A stretch of 11,390 nt of DNA from Calditrichota bacterium (GTDB lineage Bacteria; Calditrichota; Calditrichia; Calditrichales; Calditrichaceae): NCBI GenBank assembly GCA_024278715.1, contig JAJRSN010000184.1:1-11390 (forward strand), read 5' to 3'. The position numbers and the translations under genes are program-made. The notes beneath the pieces are model-generated. The model was given only the letters and a program-made list of their open reading frames with translations, was not told where the DNA came from and did no database searches. This document shows positions 1-6,034 of this stretch, piece by piece (within the stretch, counting starts at the first letter, position 1; each line of letters begins with the position of its first letter).

Positions 1-985
1 ACAACTGCCTTATTAAAATTTGCACCAACAGCAACACAATAAACGGCAGATATTCAATTGTAAGAATAACATTCAAAGCAAGAGGCAACGCCACGGAGGG
101 ATAGGCGTGATGCAAAAACTGAGCAAGATTTTTGGCAGCCGGATCAAAAGGATTACTGTTCCGTTCCTGTTTATCGTACGCGGCTTTAAAATAATGCAGG
201 GCTAAACTTATAAAATACACAAAAATCGTAATCAAAAGAAAAGCCATTAAAATCCGGTTGGCTATTAAGACATCTAAATACAACTGAACAAGAATAACCG
301 CTAAAAGGATCCTTTCCAGATGCAGCGACAAGCGAAACACCTTCCGAACCCGGGCGTACCCTTTGCTAACGGCAAACGTTTTTGTGCCGGTCTGCCGATC
401 CTTACGATAATCTTCCAACTGATGATTGAGATCGGAAGAGAATCCCCTGAAAAGCACATAAACCGCAAGAATCGCCGCGTTCCAGCCGTTCCAGAATTCA
501 AACACGGAAAACAAAATCAAAACGGGAATCAACCGTTGAGCCATTACAACAAATAAGATTCCCACCGTCCCTCGCTCTTTTAAACGAATCGGCGGTAAAC
601 TGTAAAATGTCGCTATCAAAAACCAGCTTCCGGCTAAAATCAAAAAATAAGGTTTACTCCAAAAATACAGACTGCTTAAAACGCTCAGGACTAAAATTAT
701 GGCAATCACTCCAAGCGCTTTTGTTTGAGCGTCATTTTCAAAGGTGTTGGGTTTCCGATGCCTTTTGTCCAATTCAATATCCGAATAATCGTTAATTAAA
801 TAACCGTACGTGGTGGCAAAGATACTAAATACAATAAAGATTAAACTTTCGACAATAAAAACAGAATCATTCCTGTTCAGCAACAGAGCGATGTAAAAAA
901 TGACGAAAATGTTTTCAAAAACCGAATTAAACCGCAATACCGCCCAGTTGCGCCAGCCGATGTATTTGGAGAACCATTCGATCAT
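1..985 (-). CDS. UbiA-family membrane prenyltransferase (3' end outside window)
   Basis: The reading frame runs from an ATG at 985-983 to the window edge without a stop: 328 complete codons, C-terminus missing. The protein is strongly hydrophobic with many membrane segments. It has both UbiA-superfamily Asp motifs: NDYSDIELD at residues 65-73 (first Mg-diphosphate site) and, at about 185-203, DLNHQLEDYRKD followed by RQTGTKT (second site, D192/D196). YSLPPIR at 128-134 is also typical. The family transfers a prenyl group, or in DPPR synthase a phosphoribosyl group, within the membrane. KRHRKPNTF after motif 1 and the HQ inside motif 2 do not match the UbiA, MenA or chlorophyll-synthase patterns I know, so the substrate is unassigned. 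GAGAAG lies 6 nt before the ATG and supports this start. The gene lies 135 bp downstream of the lectin-like gene and may have its own promoter. Family call is firm; function is open. Confidence 0.9.
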   Translation of the reverse strand, partial: MIEWFSKYIGWRNWAVLRFNSVFENIFVIFYIALLLNRNDSVFIVESLIFIVFSIFATTYGYLINDYSDIELDKRHRKPNTFENDAQTKALGVIAIILVLSVLSSLYFWSKPYFLILAGSWFLIATFYSLPPIRLKERGTVGILFVVMAQRLIPVLILFSVFEFWNGWNAAILAVYVLFRGFSSDLNHQLEDYRKDRQTGTKTFAVSKGYARVRKVFRLSLHLERILLAVILVQLYLDVLIANRILMAFLLITIFVYFISLALHYFKAAYDKQERNSNPFDPAAKNLAQFLHHAYPSVALPLALNVILTIEYLPFIVLLLVQILIRQL

Positions 986-1031
986 GGATTCTTCTCTCTT
1001 CTAAAAAATAAACGTTTTTTCAAAAGCAACT

Positions 1032-1059
1032 TTTATAAATATGGTTAAATCCGCCGCAA
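1032..1059 (-). promoter_or_regulatory. Possible sigma70-type promoter for the UbiA gene
   Basis: Read on the minus strand, TTGCGG (1059-1054) is followed after 16 nt by TATAAA (1037-1032). This would start transcription near 1025 and leave a leader of about 40 nt before the ATG at 985. It sits in the 135-bp gap after the lectin-like gene. The match is by eye in AT-rich DNA, so confidence is low. Confidence 0.3.
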
Positions 1060-1120
1060 ATAAAATGTTTTAGGTCACGAAGAACCTTTTTAAATTTATT
1101 GTTCGTGATTTCCCATCGCA

Positions 1121-2659
1121 TTAATCCGTTTGAAGCAGTAAAACACGGTGAATCCGAGGGGTTCCCTTAATCCCAATTTGGATTTGATGTTCACCCGGCT
1201 TCACAGTTTTGTTCAGAAAAGCGTTCCGGCATTCCCCAAAAATCTTATTTCCGCAAAAGTCAACTCGACCGTTCTCATCAACCGCTTTTCCGTCAAAACG
1301 GATCACCAAATCGTCATCCGAATCTTCAAGCGAATCAACGGGAATAATCTGATTAAATAGAGGAGATTCTTTTAAACTCGCCGCAAGATAAAAAAGAATT
1401 TTCTTTGTTTTGACGTTCGTCCATTTCCACTGCAATTCATCAGTAATCGGTTTATCGAACGATTCATTTATCAACAGCTTGCCGCCTCCGGCGTCGATCA
1501 CTAAAACGTCATACAGCAGGGGCGTTGTCCGTCCTTTGATTACTAAGCTATGTTTTCCGCTTTGCAGGTTTTTTTCGATAAAAACGGATTTGGTTTTTCC
1601 TTTTAACAGACTTCCGTCAAAACTTAAAACAGGAGATTCCGATTCTCCGTCGAGATAAATTTTCAGTTGATCGGGATCGTCAAACCCGTCGTAACTCTCA
1701 GCTCGTACCGTCGCTAAAATGTAAACCCTTTTCCCGGGAACTTTGAATCCAATTTTGTCAATAAGATATTCTCCTTTACCGCGGAAAATTTTATTCCACC
1801 GGCGGTAAAAAAGAATTTTGGGATTTGAAATTTTAACCTGCCGCGCATCTTGCCTTTTGGTTTCAATTTGAACATAGTCGGCAACGACGGTGCTTTCTCC
1901 CTTCCATCCGTTGCGCAGGATTCCCGATCGTTTGGAATAGACCTGATTATCCACCCATAAATGAAACGACAGCCTGTCCCGCGGAACAAGACCGGGCGTT
2001 TCAAAATAGAGCTTATCATCGATTAAATAACGAGTTGTGTTTTTTTGAAGATCGCGCTCAATTCGGTAAACATGCCATTTCTGCGGATCCGGCTTCCAGG
2101 GTTTTACCGATCGGCGATTGCCGTCAAGGGTTCCGACCAACTGCCAGAAAAGCGAAGGATCGGTTGAAGCCTGTTGTTCCATAAACCAGGCGAGGCTGTT
2201 CAGGGCAAACTGCTTGCTGCTCTTCCAAAAACCCCATCCGCGGCTTCCGGGCTTCATGGGGTTCAGAACTTTGATTCGGGCTTCCACGGCTAAATAGGCG
2301 TACTTTTTACCGTAAATATTCTGGAATTCCGAAATTCCGACATTGCATTCTCTTTTGCCGTCTGGATTGCGTAATTTTAAAAGCAGATATCCGCCCCCGT
2401 TGACAATCGCCTGAAGATCATTTGCCGCGCTGCCGTCTCGGTGATAACTCCACCAACCGTGCACCTGATTAAAATCGTCTCTTTTGATTTCGGGAATCAG
2501 ATTCTGTCCCGGTACGGAGCGGACAAGATTGAAAAGTATAACAGGAATTACAAAAAGCGCTCTTAAGATAAAAACAGACCCGAATGTTTTTATTCCGAGC
2601 CTGTTTACTAAAGATGTAATATCGGTCAATATAACTATTCTCTTTACTCCCGAAAACAC
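1121..2659 (-). CDS. Predicted exported concanavalin-A-like protein with duplicated C-terminal beta modules
   Basis: This 512-residue protein has a hydrophobic segment near the N-terminus (about residues 26-46, ending SVPGQ), consistent with a signal peptide or membrane anchor. Residues about 60-268 look like a ConA-like jelly roll (LamG/GH16/DUF1080 type): WWSYHRDGS, YLAVEARIKV, WHVYRIERD, YLIDDKLYFE, LSFHLWVDN. I see no GH16 catalytic ExDxxE motif, so glycan binding is more likely than hydrolysis. Two related modules follow, about 281-390 and 420-510; each starts KILFY, contains an acidic stretch leading to a DG turn, and ends with a G-(K/E)-H then VL pattern. The first start codon is GTG at 2659 with no ribosome site; a TTG at 2629 has AAGAGA 9 nt upstream and may be the true start. 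The frame is open upstream to a stop at 2803 but without an ATG, GTG or TTG. Role in the surface-glycan locus is inferred. Confidence 0.7.
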   Translation of the reverse strand: MFSGVKRIVILTDITSLVNRLGIKTFGSVFILRALFVIPVILFNLVRSVPGQNLIPEIKRDDFNQVHGWWSYHRDGSAANDLQAIVNGGGYLLLKLRNPDGKRECNVGISEFQNIYGKKYAYLAVEARIKVLNPMKPGSRGWGFWKSSKQFALNSLAWFMEQQASTDPSLFWQLVGTLDGNRRSVKPWKPDPQKWHVYRIERDLQKNTTRYLIDDKLYFETPGLVPRDRLSFHLWVDNQVYSKRSGILRNGWKGESTVVADYVQIETKRQDARQVKISNPKILFYRRWNKIFRGKGEYLIDKIGFKVPGKRVYILATVRAESYDGFDDPDQLKIYLDGESESPVLSFDGSLLKGKTKSVFIEKNLQSGKHSLVIKGRTTPLLYDVLVIDAGGGKLLINESFDKPITDELQWKWTNVKTKKILFYLAASLKESPLFNQIIPVDSLEDSDDDLVIRFDGKAVDENGRVDFCGNKIFGECRNAFLNKTVKPGEHQIQIGIKGTPRIHRVLLLQTD

Positions 2660-2662
2660 GGA

Positions 2663-2692
2663 ATAATATTTTGTTTGTTTTAAATTTAGTAA
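2663..2692 (-). promoter_or_regulatory. Possible promoter for the lectin-like gene
   Basis: On the minus strand TTACTA (2692-2687) and TATTAT (2668-2663) are 18 nt apart. Transcription would begin near 2656, just inside the GTG at 2659, which would favour the downstream TTG start at 2629. The DNA here is very AT-rich and the match is weak. Confidence 0.25.
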
Positions 2693-2733
2693 CTCCGCCG
2701 CTTTCCGGTTCTCCTTTAGAAGGCGGCGGAAGT
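2692..2733. repeat. GC-rich inverted repeat (hairpin)
   Basis: TCCGCCGC (2694-2701) is the exact reverse complement of GCGGCGGA (2723-2730). The stem extends outward by two pairs past a one-base bulge (A2731) and inward by about four pairs including one G-U, leaving a 13-nt loop. On the minus strand the loop contains AAAGGAG, a ribosome-site-like sequence, but no start codon follows at a useful distance. It lies about 35 bp upstream of the lectin-like GTG. It could be a REP-like element or a regulatory dyad. Confidence 0.6.
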
Positions 2734-2780
2734 CGGTATTTCGACAACTAAATTCTTGCTTTTTTAGCAGAATTCGATAA

Positions 2781-2796
2781 GGGTTAAACGGCTTCT
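2781..2796 (+). repeat. Copy 1 of a dispersed 16-bp word
   Basis: GGGTTAAACGGCTTCT here differs by one base from GGGTTAAGCGGCTTCT at 5589-5604 in the other large intergenic gap. A partial relative, CGTTAAGCGGC, occurs at 2831-2841. Confidence 0.6.
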
Positions 2797-2808
2797 CCGG
2801 TCACTTTT

Positions 2809-2837
2809 CGTTAAGCGTTAATGGTGTAAGCGTTAAG
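2809..2837 (+). repeat. Heptamer repeat block, CGTTAAG type
   Basis: CGTTAAG (2809-2815), CGTTAAT (2816-2822), an 8-bp variant GGTGTAAG (2823-2830) and CGTTAAG (2831-2837) lie head to tail. The unit resembles the GGGTTAA units at 5582-5595. Confidence 0.6.
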
Positions 2838-2895
2838 CGGCATTTCCAGTTTCTCGTCACGCAAGACCGGCTTCACTGCTTTCTGACAATCCCTC

Positions 2896-2964
2896 TTTAT
2901 TTTTTATTTTGTATTTTTTATTGCTCATCACGCATCACGACTCGTCACTTTGTCGTTCATCACG
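2896..2964 (+). repeat. Two heptamer blocks in one phase: TTTATTT then CATCACG
   Basis: TTTATTT, TTTATTT, TGTATTT and TTTATTG are four successive 7-mers (2896-2923). The next bases continue in the same phase as CTCATCA, CGCATCA, CGACTCG, so the CATCACG repeats (2926-2932, 2933-2939, with a third copy at 2958-2964) join the T-rich repeat without a break in the 7-bp period. Confidence 0.6.
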
Positions 2965-2972
2965 TCTTTCCG

Positions 2973-2993
2973 CTAACCAATAACTATTAACAA
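2973..2993 (+). repeat. Degenerate heptamer block, xTAACxA type
   Basis: CTAACCA, ATAACTA and TTAACAA follow each other at an exact 7-bp period. Three imperfect copies in AT-rich DNA make this less certain than the other blocks. Confidence 0.45.
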
Positions 2994-3059
2994 CTTTTCT
3001 CCTGTATGCTACCGGTTTGTCCGGGTTAAGTTTAAATCCTTTTAACGAATTTCAGGAGA

Positions 3060-3920
3060 TTAACGCACCCGCTCAATGAGATACTGACTAAATTCTTTTA
3101 AACCGTCCGCCTTGTTTCCGAACATTTGCAGGGCTTTTTCCGCTTTTTGATGGTATTCTTTCAGATATTTTTTCGCTTCTTCGATACCCACCAATTTGAC
3201 GAAGTTCATTTTATCGTGTTCGACGGTTTTACCGACTATTTTTTCCTCGCCCATGACATCCAGAATATCATCGACAATCTGAAAGGCAAAGCCAATATCG
3301 TCGGAAAAGTCCTTGATTGCTTTGGTGCGCTGTTCGTCGGCGTGTCCCACAATGGCTGCAACTCTTCCTGCAGCAGAGAACAGAGCCGCAGTCTTTTTTT
3401 GATTAATGAATTCGATAATCTCAAAATTCACATGTTTGTCCTTAATCTTCAAATCCACAAACTGACCGGCTGCCAATCCGTTAAATCCGAACGAAGAACT
3501 TAGCACGCCCCCGACTTTCAACCGTTCGTCTGCCGTCAATTTCCCGTCATTCAAAATCAGTTGCATTCCTTCCGAAATCAAGCCGATGCTTGCCAACAAT
3601 GCCACATCCTGCCCGAAGACGACATGGTTTGCCGGTTTGCCGCGCCGCAGTTGAGAATCATCCATGTATGGCAGATCGTCCATAATCAACGAGGCGGCGT
3701 GAATCAATTCGATGGCGCAAGCCGAGTTAATCAACTTTTCCTCCGGCACATCAAACAGATCGCCCGTCAAAAAAACAAAAATGGCGCGGATGCGCTTTCC
3801 GCCAGCAGCGGAGTAGGCGGCTGACTTGTAAAGCGCTTCAATTAAAGGATTATCGTTTTGTAACCGTTTATCAATCTCCTCATCAATTAGTCTTTTAATT
3901 TTTTGCATTCTTTCTTTCAT
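3060..3920 (-). CDS. Short-chain trans-polyprenyl diphosphate synthase (FPP/GGPP synthase family)
   Basis: This 286-residue enzyme condenses IPP with allylic diphosphates in the cytosol to make FPP or GGPP. Seen: GGKRIR (40-45, IPP binding), the first Asp-rich motif DDLPYMDD with RRGKPANH (81-99), KKT (175-177), and the second Asp-rich motif FQIVDDILD (213-221). The two-residue insertion in motif 1 marks the bacterial/plant type. E. coli IspA has Tyr at the fifth position before motif 1; here it is Ala76, as in CrtE-type GGPP synthases, so a C20 product is likely (inference). I chose the ATG at 3920 because AGGAG lies 7 nt upstream; a GTG at 3935 in the same frame overlaps that site. Length is normal for the family. 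It lies 34 bp after the GT-C gene and is probably cotranscribed with it. Confidence 0.92.
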   Translation of the reverse strand: MKERMQKIKRLIDEEIDKRLQNDNPLIEALYKSAAYSAAGGKRIRAIFVFLTGDLFDVPEEKLINSACAIELIHAASLIMDDLPYMDDSQLRRGKPANHVVFGQDVALLASIGLISEGMQLILNDGKLTADERLKVGGVLSSSFGFNGLAAGQFVDLKIKDKHVNFEIIEFINQKKTAALFSAAGRVAAIVGHADEQRTKAIKDFSDDIGFAFQIVDDILDVMGEEKIVGKTVEHDKMNFVKLVGIEEAKKYLKEYHQKAEKALQMFGNKADGLKEFSQYLIERVR

Positions 3921-3927
3921 GGGACAA

Positions 3928-3932
3928 CTCCT
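3928..3932 (-). promoter_or_regulatory. Ribosome binding site deciding the polyprenyl synthase start
   Basis: AGGAG on the minus strand is 7 nt upstream of the ATG at 3920. It lies inside the coding frame if the GTG at 3935 were used, which makes the GTG unlikely. Confidence 0.8.
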
Positions 3933-3954
3933 CACTTACTCGCAAAAGGATGAA

Positions 3955-5544
3955 TTAATGGTTTTCTATTTTTTTTGTCTGCTCATGCTTTAAAAATCTT
4001 GGCAAGGAATCTAAATTTAAATTCCACGGTCGTTTTAATTGCTCATTTCTTTCAATTAAAATATAATCAACTTGTTTTTCTTGCAAATATAAATCAAGCG
4101 AATCTAACGGCGCATAAGGTAAAACGCAATATTTAAAACCGGCAAAAAAAGCAGCCTGAGGAACAGCGGCGGAAATCTTGTTATTTGGCTTTAATTCACG
4201 CTTTAACCATTGCCCCGCCTGAAAATAATAATCTTTGGATGAGGTCGTCTTCCAATTTTGGGCATAACCCGGAAAACAGGCGAATAATGTAAACACCGCT
4301 AACAACAAACCCGCGAGGTTCTCTTTTTCGGAGAGGCGCCGATATCTTTTGGAATATCTTATTATATTTAAAAAGCCCCTCGCCATAAGAGGAGTTAAAA
4401 TTATGGCAACGATAAAGAAAAACCGCTGTTCAACGGTAGCAAAAATCACTATCCCGGTCGGAAGCAAAAAAAGAACCGAATAGACGAATAGGCTTCCGTG
4501 CTTTCTGCGCCGTAAACCCGCCAAACCGACAATCAGAAATATCCAGAACAGGTAGGGCATTGCCAATCCCGCGGCAAATTTTTTAATTGACAAACGTGTA
4601 TTCTTAGCGGCATATCTCAACAAAAGAATTATCGATCGGGTAAAATCGGGATTATGGCTCTTGTTAATCTTCAACCTTCGGATCATCTGAGGATCTTTAT
4701 TAAAAAGAGCATTTGTTGCCAACTCTTTTCGATCCGGAGCCAACGAATAACGTAAACGACGGAGATGTTGCTTGAAATCTGTTTTTTTCCCCGTCTTGAT
4801 ATCCTGAGTCAAAAAATAACGTGAAAGGGTTCCGTGTGTGCGCACAAAATTTATTTTCGGCGAAATTGTCCAATACCCCAATTTACTGTGGGTATAAGAG
4901 GAATAGGCTAAAATTACCGTCGAGACAATTAACACATAGCCGGCAATGTGTAAAAATGGCTTACGCCACAAAAGGAGTATTAGAACAATCATTCCAAAAT
5001 ACAAAAGAGCTTCCGGTCTTGTTAAAAACGCGCCGCCCGTTGCAAGCGCCGCCCACAACAGTTTTTGCCAATTTTTCTTTTGTAGGTATAACCAGACAAG
5101 CGCAAACATTAAGAACAGCAGCAATAAAAACAGAGCCTCTGAAGCCACCTGAGACGAAACGCTGACCATTGCCGGATTAACGGCGATTAAAAAAGCAGCC
5201 GCTGCGGCAAGGCTTTTATTTTTGCTTATTCTTAAGGAAAATTCAAAAATCGCCCAAATCAAGAACAAACCGAAAATCATCGAAGCGATTTTGCCGGAAA
5301 GCTCCGGAGAAAAAATCAGAGTAAACACACCGAGCGTTAAGGGATAAAGAGGCGGTTGAATTATGTCCGGGAATTGACCTGCCTCGCTGACATACTGTCC
5401 GTCATGGAAAATATGATATCCCAATAAGGCGTACTGGGTGCCGTCCGGGGAGATGTAATGATTCCCGAAAATAAAAAACAATCTAAGTATTATGCCGACG
5501 GCAAGCGAAGCAAATAGTAAAAAACGGGGTTGTTTAAGAATCAT
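3955..5544 (-). CDS. GT-C membrane glycosyltransferase (ArnT/PMT-like, PMT_2 domain)
   Basis: A 529-residue polytopic protein with membrane segments at about 9-27, 70-100, 110-150, 160-215, 325-400 and 411-425, and a soluble C-terminal part. The first periplasmic loop has SPDGTQYALLG (32-42); D34 matches the catalytic Asp expected there in GT-C enzymes. IQPPLYPL (62-69) and TRPEAL (175-180) are further family hallmarks. Such enzymes take a sugar from polyprenyl phosphate and attach it to lipid, glycan or protein on the outer face of the inner membrane. The DPM1-like protein upstream and the polyprenyl synthase downstream fit this use of lipid-linked sugars. No clear Shine-Dalgarno is seen before the ATG (weak AAAG about 16 nt upstream). 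Donor and acceptor cannot be told from sequence. Confidence 0.85.
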   Translation of the reverse strand: MILKQPRFLLFASLAVGIILRLFFIFGNHYISPDGTQYALLGYHIFHDGQYVSEAGQFPDIIQPPLYPLTLGVFTLIFSPELSGKIASMIFGLFLIWAIFEFSLRISKNKSLAAAAAFLIAVNPAMVSVSSQVASEALFLLLLFLMFALVWLYLQKKNWQKLLWAALATGGAFLTRPEALLYFGMIVLILLLWRKPFLHIAGYVLIVSTVILAYSSYTHSKLGYWTISPKINFVRTHGTLSRYFLTQDIKTGKKTDFKQHLRRLRYSLAPDRKELATNALFNKDPQMIRRLKINKSHNPDFTRSIILLLRYAAKNTRLSIKKFAAGLAMPYLFWIFLIVGLAGLRRRKHGSLFVYSVLFLLPTGIVIFATVEQRFFFIVAIILTPLMARGFLNIIRYSKRYRRLSEKENLAGLLLAVFTLFACFPGYAQNWKTTSSKDYYFQAGQWLKRELKPNNKISAAVPQAAFFAGFKYCVLPYAPLDSLDLYLQEKQVDYILIERNEQLKRPWNLNLDSLPRFLKHEQTKKIENH

Positions 5545-5581
5545 ATTTTAAAAAGGACTTTACTTTTTATTATTTCGTTAT

Positions 5582-5604
5582 GGGTTAAGGGTTAAGCGGC
5601 TTCT
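5582..5604 (+). repeat. GGGTTAA heptamer pair and copy 2 of the dispersed 16-bp word
   Basis: GGGTTAA occurs at 5582-5588 and again at 5589-5595; the second copy continues as GCGGCTTCT and matches 2781-2796 at 15 of 16 bases. Confidence 0.6.
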
Positions 5605-5612
5605 GCAATCAT

Positions 5613-5640
5613 CGTAATGCGTAATGCGTAATGCGTAATG
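5613..5640 (+). repeat. Perfect 7-bp tandem array, four copies of CGTAATG
   Basis: Four exact copies of CGTAATG (5613-5640) are followed by a partial CGTA. The reverse complement CATTACG occurs at 6015-6021 and the one-base variant CATCACG at 2926-2939, 2958-2964 and 5840-5846, so one repeat family appears in both orientations and both gaps. An array of this kind could change length by slippage. Confidence 0.85.
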
Positions 5641-5702
5641 CGTATAAATGATTATCTACATTTAATCAAATGTCATTAAAAAAGAGCTAAAATTTTAATT
5701 TT

Positions 5703-5728
5703 TAGATTTAATTTCGGATTTACGATTT
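5703..5728 (+). repeat. Degenerate heptamer block, GATTT type
   Basis: TAGATTT (5703-5709), a shortened AATTT, CGGATTT (5715-5721) and ACGATTT (5722-5728) lie head to tail. Another 7-mer sequence in the same gap, less regular than the CGTAATG array. Confidence 0.45.
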
Positions 5729-5788
5729 TACTCCTCCGTCAACCTTGTTACTTTGTAATTCATCTGCCGGGCGCGGAAAAAAATAAAA

Positions 5789-5826
5789 CCGCAAAGTTCT
5801 CAAAGGAGTCGCAAAGCACACAAAAT
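5789..5826 (+). repeat. CAAAG-rich degenerate repeat
   Basis: CCGCAAAG, CTCAAAG, TCGCAAAG and CACAAAA occur in sequence with CAAA spaced 9, 11 and 9 bp. It looks like a decayed short repeat, not a gene. Confidence 0.4.
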
Positions 5827-5883
5827 GTTACTCTTCACCCATCACGAGTCATGACCTTGTTAAATATCGATTTATTCTGATTT

Positions 5884-5946
5884 TAAGACCCCCCTTTTAA
5901 TTTCCCCCCTTCAAAGGGGGGAACGCCGAAGGCAAGGGGGGTCTTA
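5884..5946. repeat. Nested GC-rich inverted repeat (MITE-like or REP-like)
   Basis: The outer arms TAAGACCCCCCTT (5884-5896) and AAGGGGGGTCTTA (5934-5946) are perfect 13-bp reverse complements. Inside, TTCCCCCCTT (5902-5911) pairs with AAGGGGGGAA (5914-5923). The unit is 63 bp with no coding capacity. It lies about 90 bp past the stop of the bifunctional glycosyltransferase and could end or stabilise that transcript, but neither strand has a U-run after the stem. Similar C6/G6 double-hairpin elements recur in many bacterial intergenic regions as far as I recall. Confidence 0.7.
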
Positions 5947-6034
5947 TTTACAAACCGCGCAATTTCTGAAATTCCGAGCAATTATTAACCTTAACATCTG
6001 AATTTCTGAACACTCATTACGCCTTTGTCACGCT

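Larger units (their letters stand above)
2660..3059. other. Repeat-rich 400-bp intergenic region
   Basis: No gene was found here. From low to high coordinates it holds AT-rich DNA next to the lectin-like gene start, a GC-rich inverted repeat (2692-2733), a 16-bp word also found in the other large gap (2781-2796), and three blocks of 7-bp repeats (2809-2837, 2896-2964, 2973-2993). ACCGG and CCGGGT flank a 5-nt spacer near 3010-3027, a minor dyad after the polyprenyl synthase stop. No convincing intrinsic terminator is visible. Confidence 0.8.
5545..6034. other. Repeat-rich 490-bp intergenic region
   Basis: No gene was found. It separates the two operon-like blocks and holds several different short repeats: GGGTTAA and CGTAATG arrays, a GATTT-type block, a CAAAG-rich stretch (5789-5826), CATCACG at 5840-5846, a nested inverted repeat (5884-5946), AATTTCTGAA twice (5961-5970, 6001-6010) and CATTACG at 6015-6021. 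The last repeat-like bases touch the stop codon of the bifunctional glycosyltransferase. No strong promoter was recognised for the GT-C gene. Confidence 0.8.

Noticed and set aside
1075..1108. Short dyad TCACGAA / TTCGTGA after the lectin-like gene as a terminator
   Set aside because: Only 7 bp of stem, a 20-nt loop and no U-run; TCACGAA also resembles the dispersed CATCACG-type repeats.
1850..2480. GH16 glucanase activity for the ConA-like domain
   Set aside because: No ExDxxE catalytic motif is visible in residues 60-268, so only a ConA-like fold is claimed.
2469..2747. Minus-strand open frame overlapping the start of the lectin-like gene in another frame
   Set aside because: Its translation runs through the hairpin and into the lectin-like coding region out of frame and has no signal peptide or domain.
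3126..5165. Open frames on the plus strand (for example 3126-3503 and 4821-5165)
   Set aside because: They lie antisense to the polyprenyl synthase and GT-C genes, whose motifs are clear, and their translations show no domain or plausible composition.
5582..5640. CRISPR array
   Set aside because: Units are 7 bp and directly adjacent, with no spacers and no cas genes.
5884..5946. The nested inverted repeat as a classical intrinsic terminator
   Set aside because: Neither strand has a run of T after the stem, and the position is about 90 bp past the stop codon; annotated as a repeat instead.
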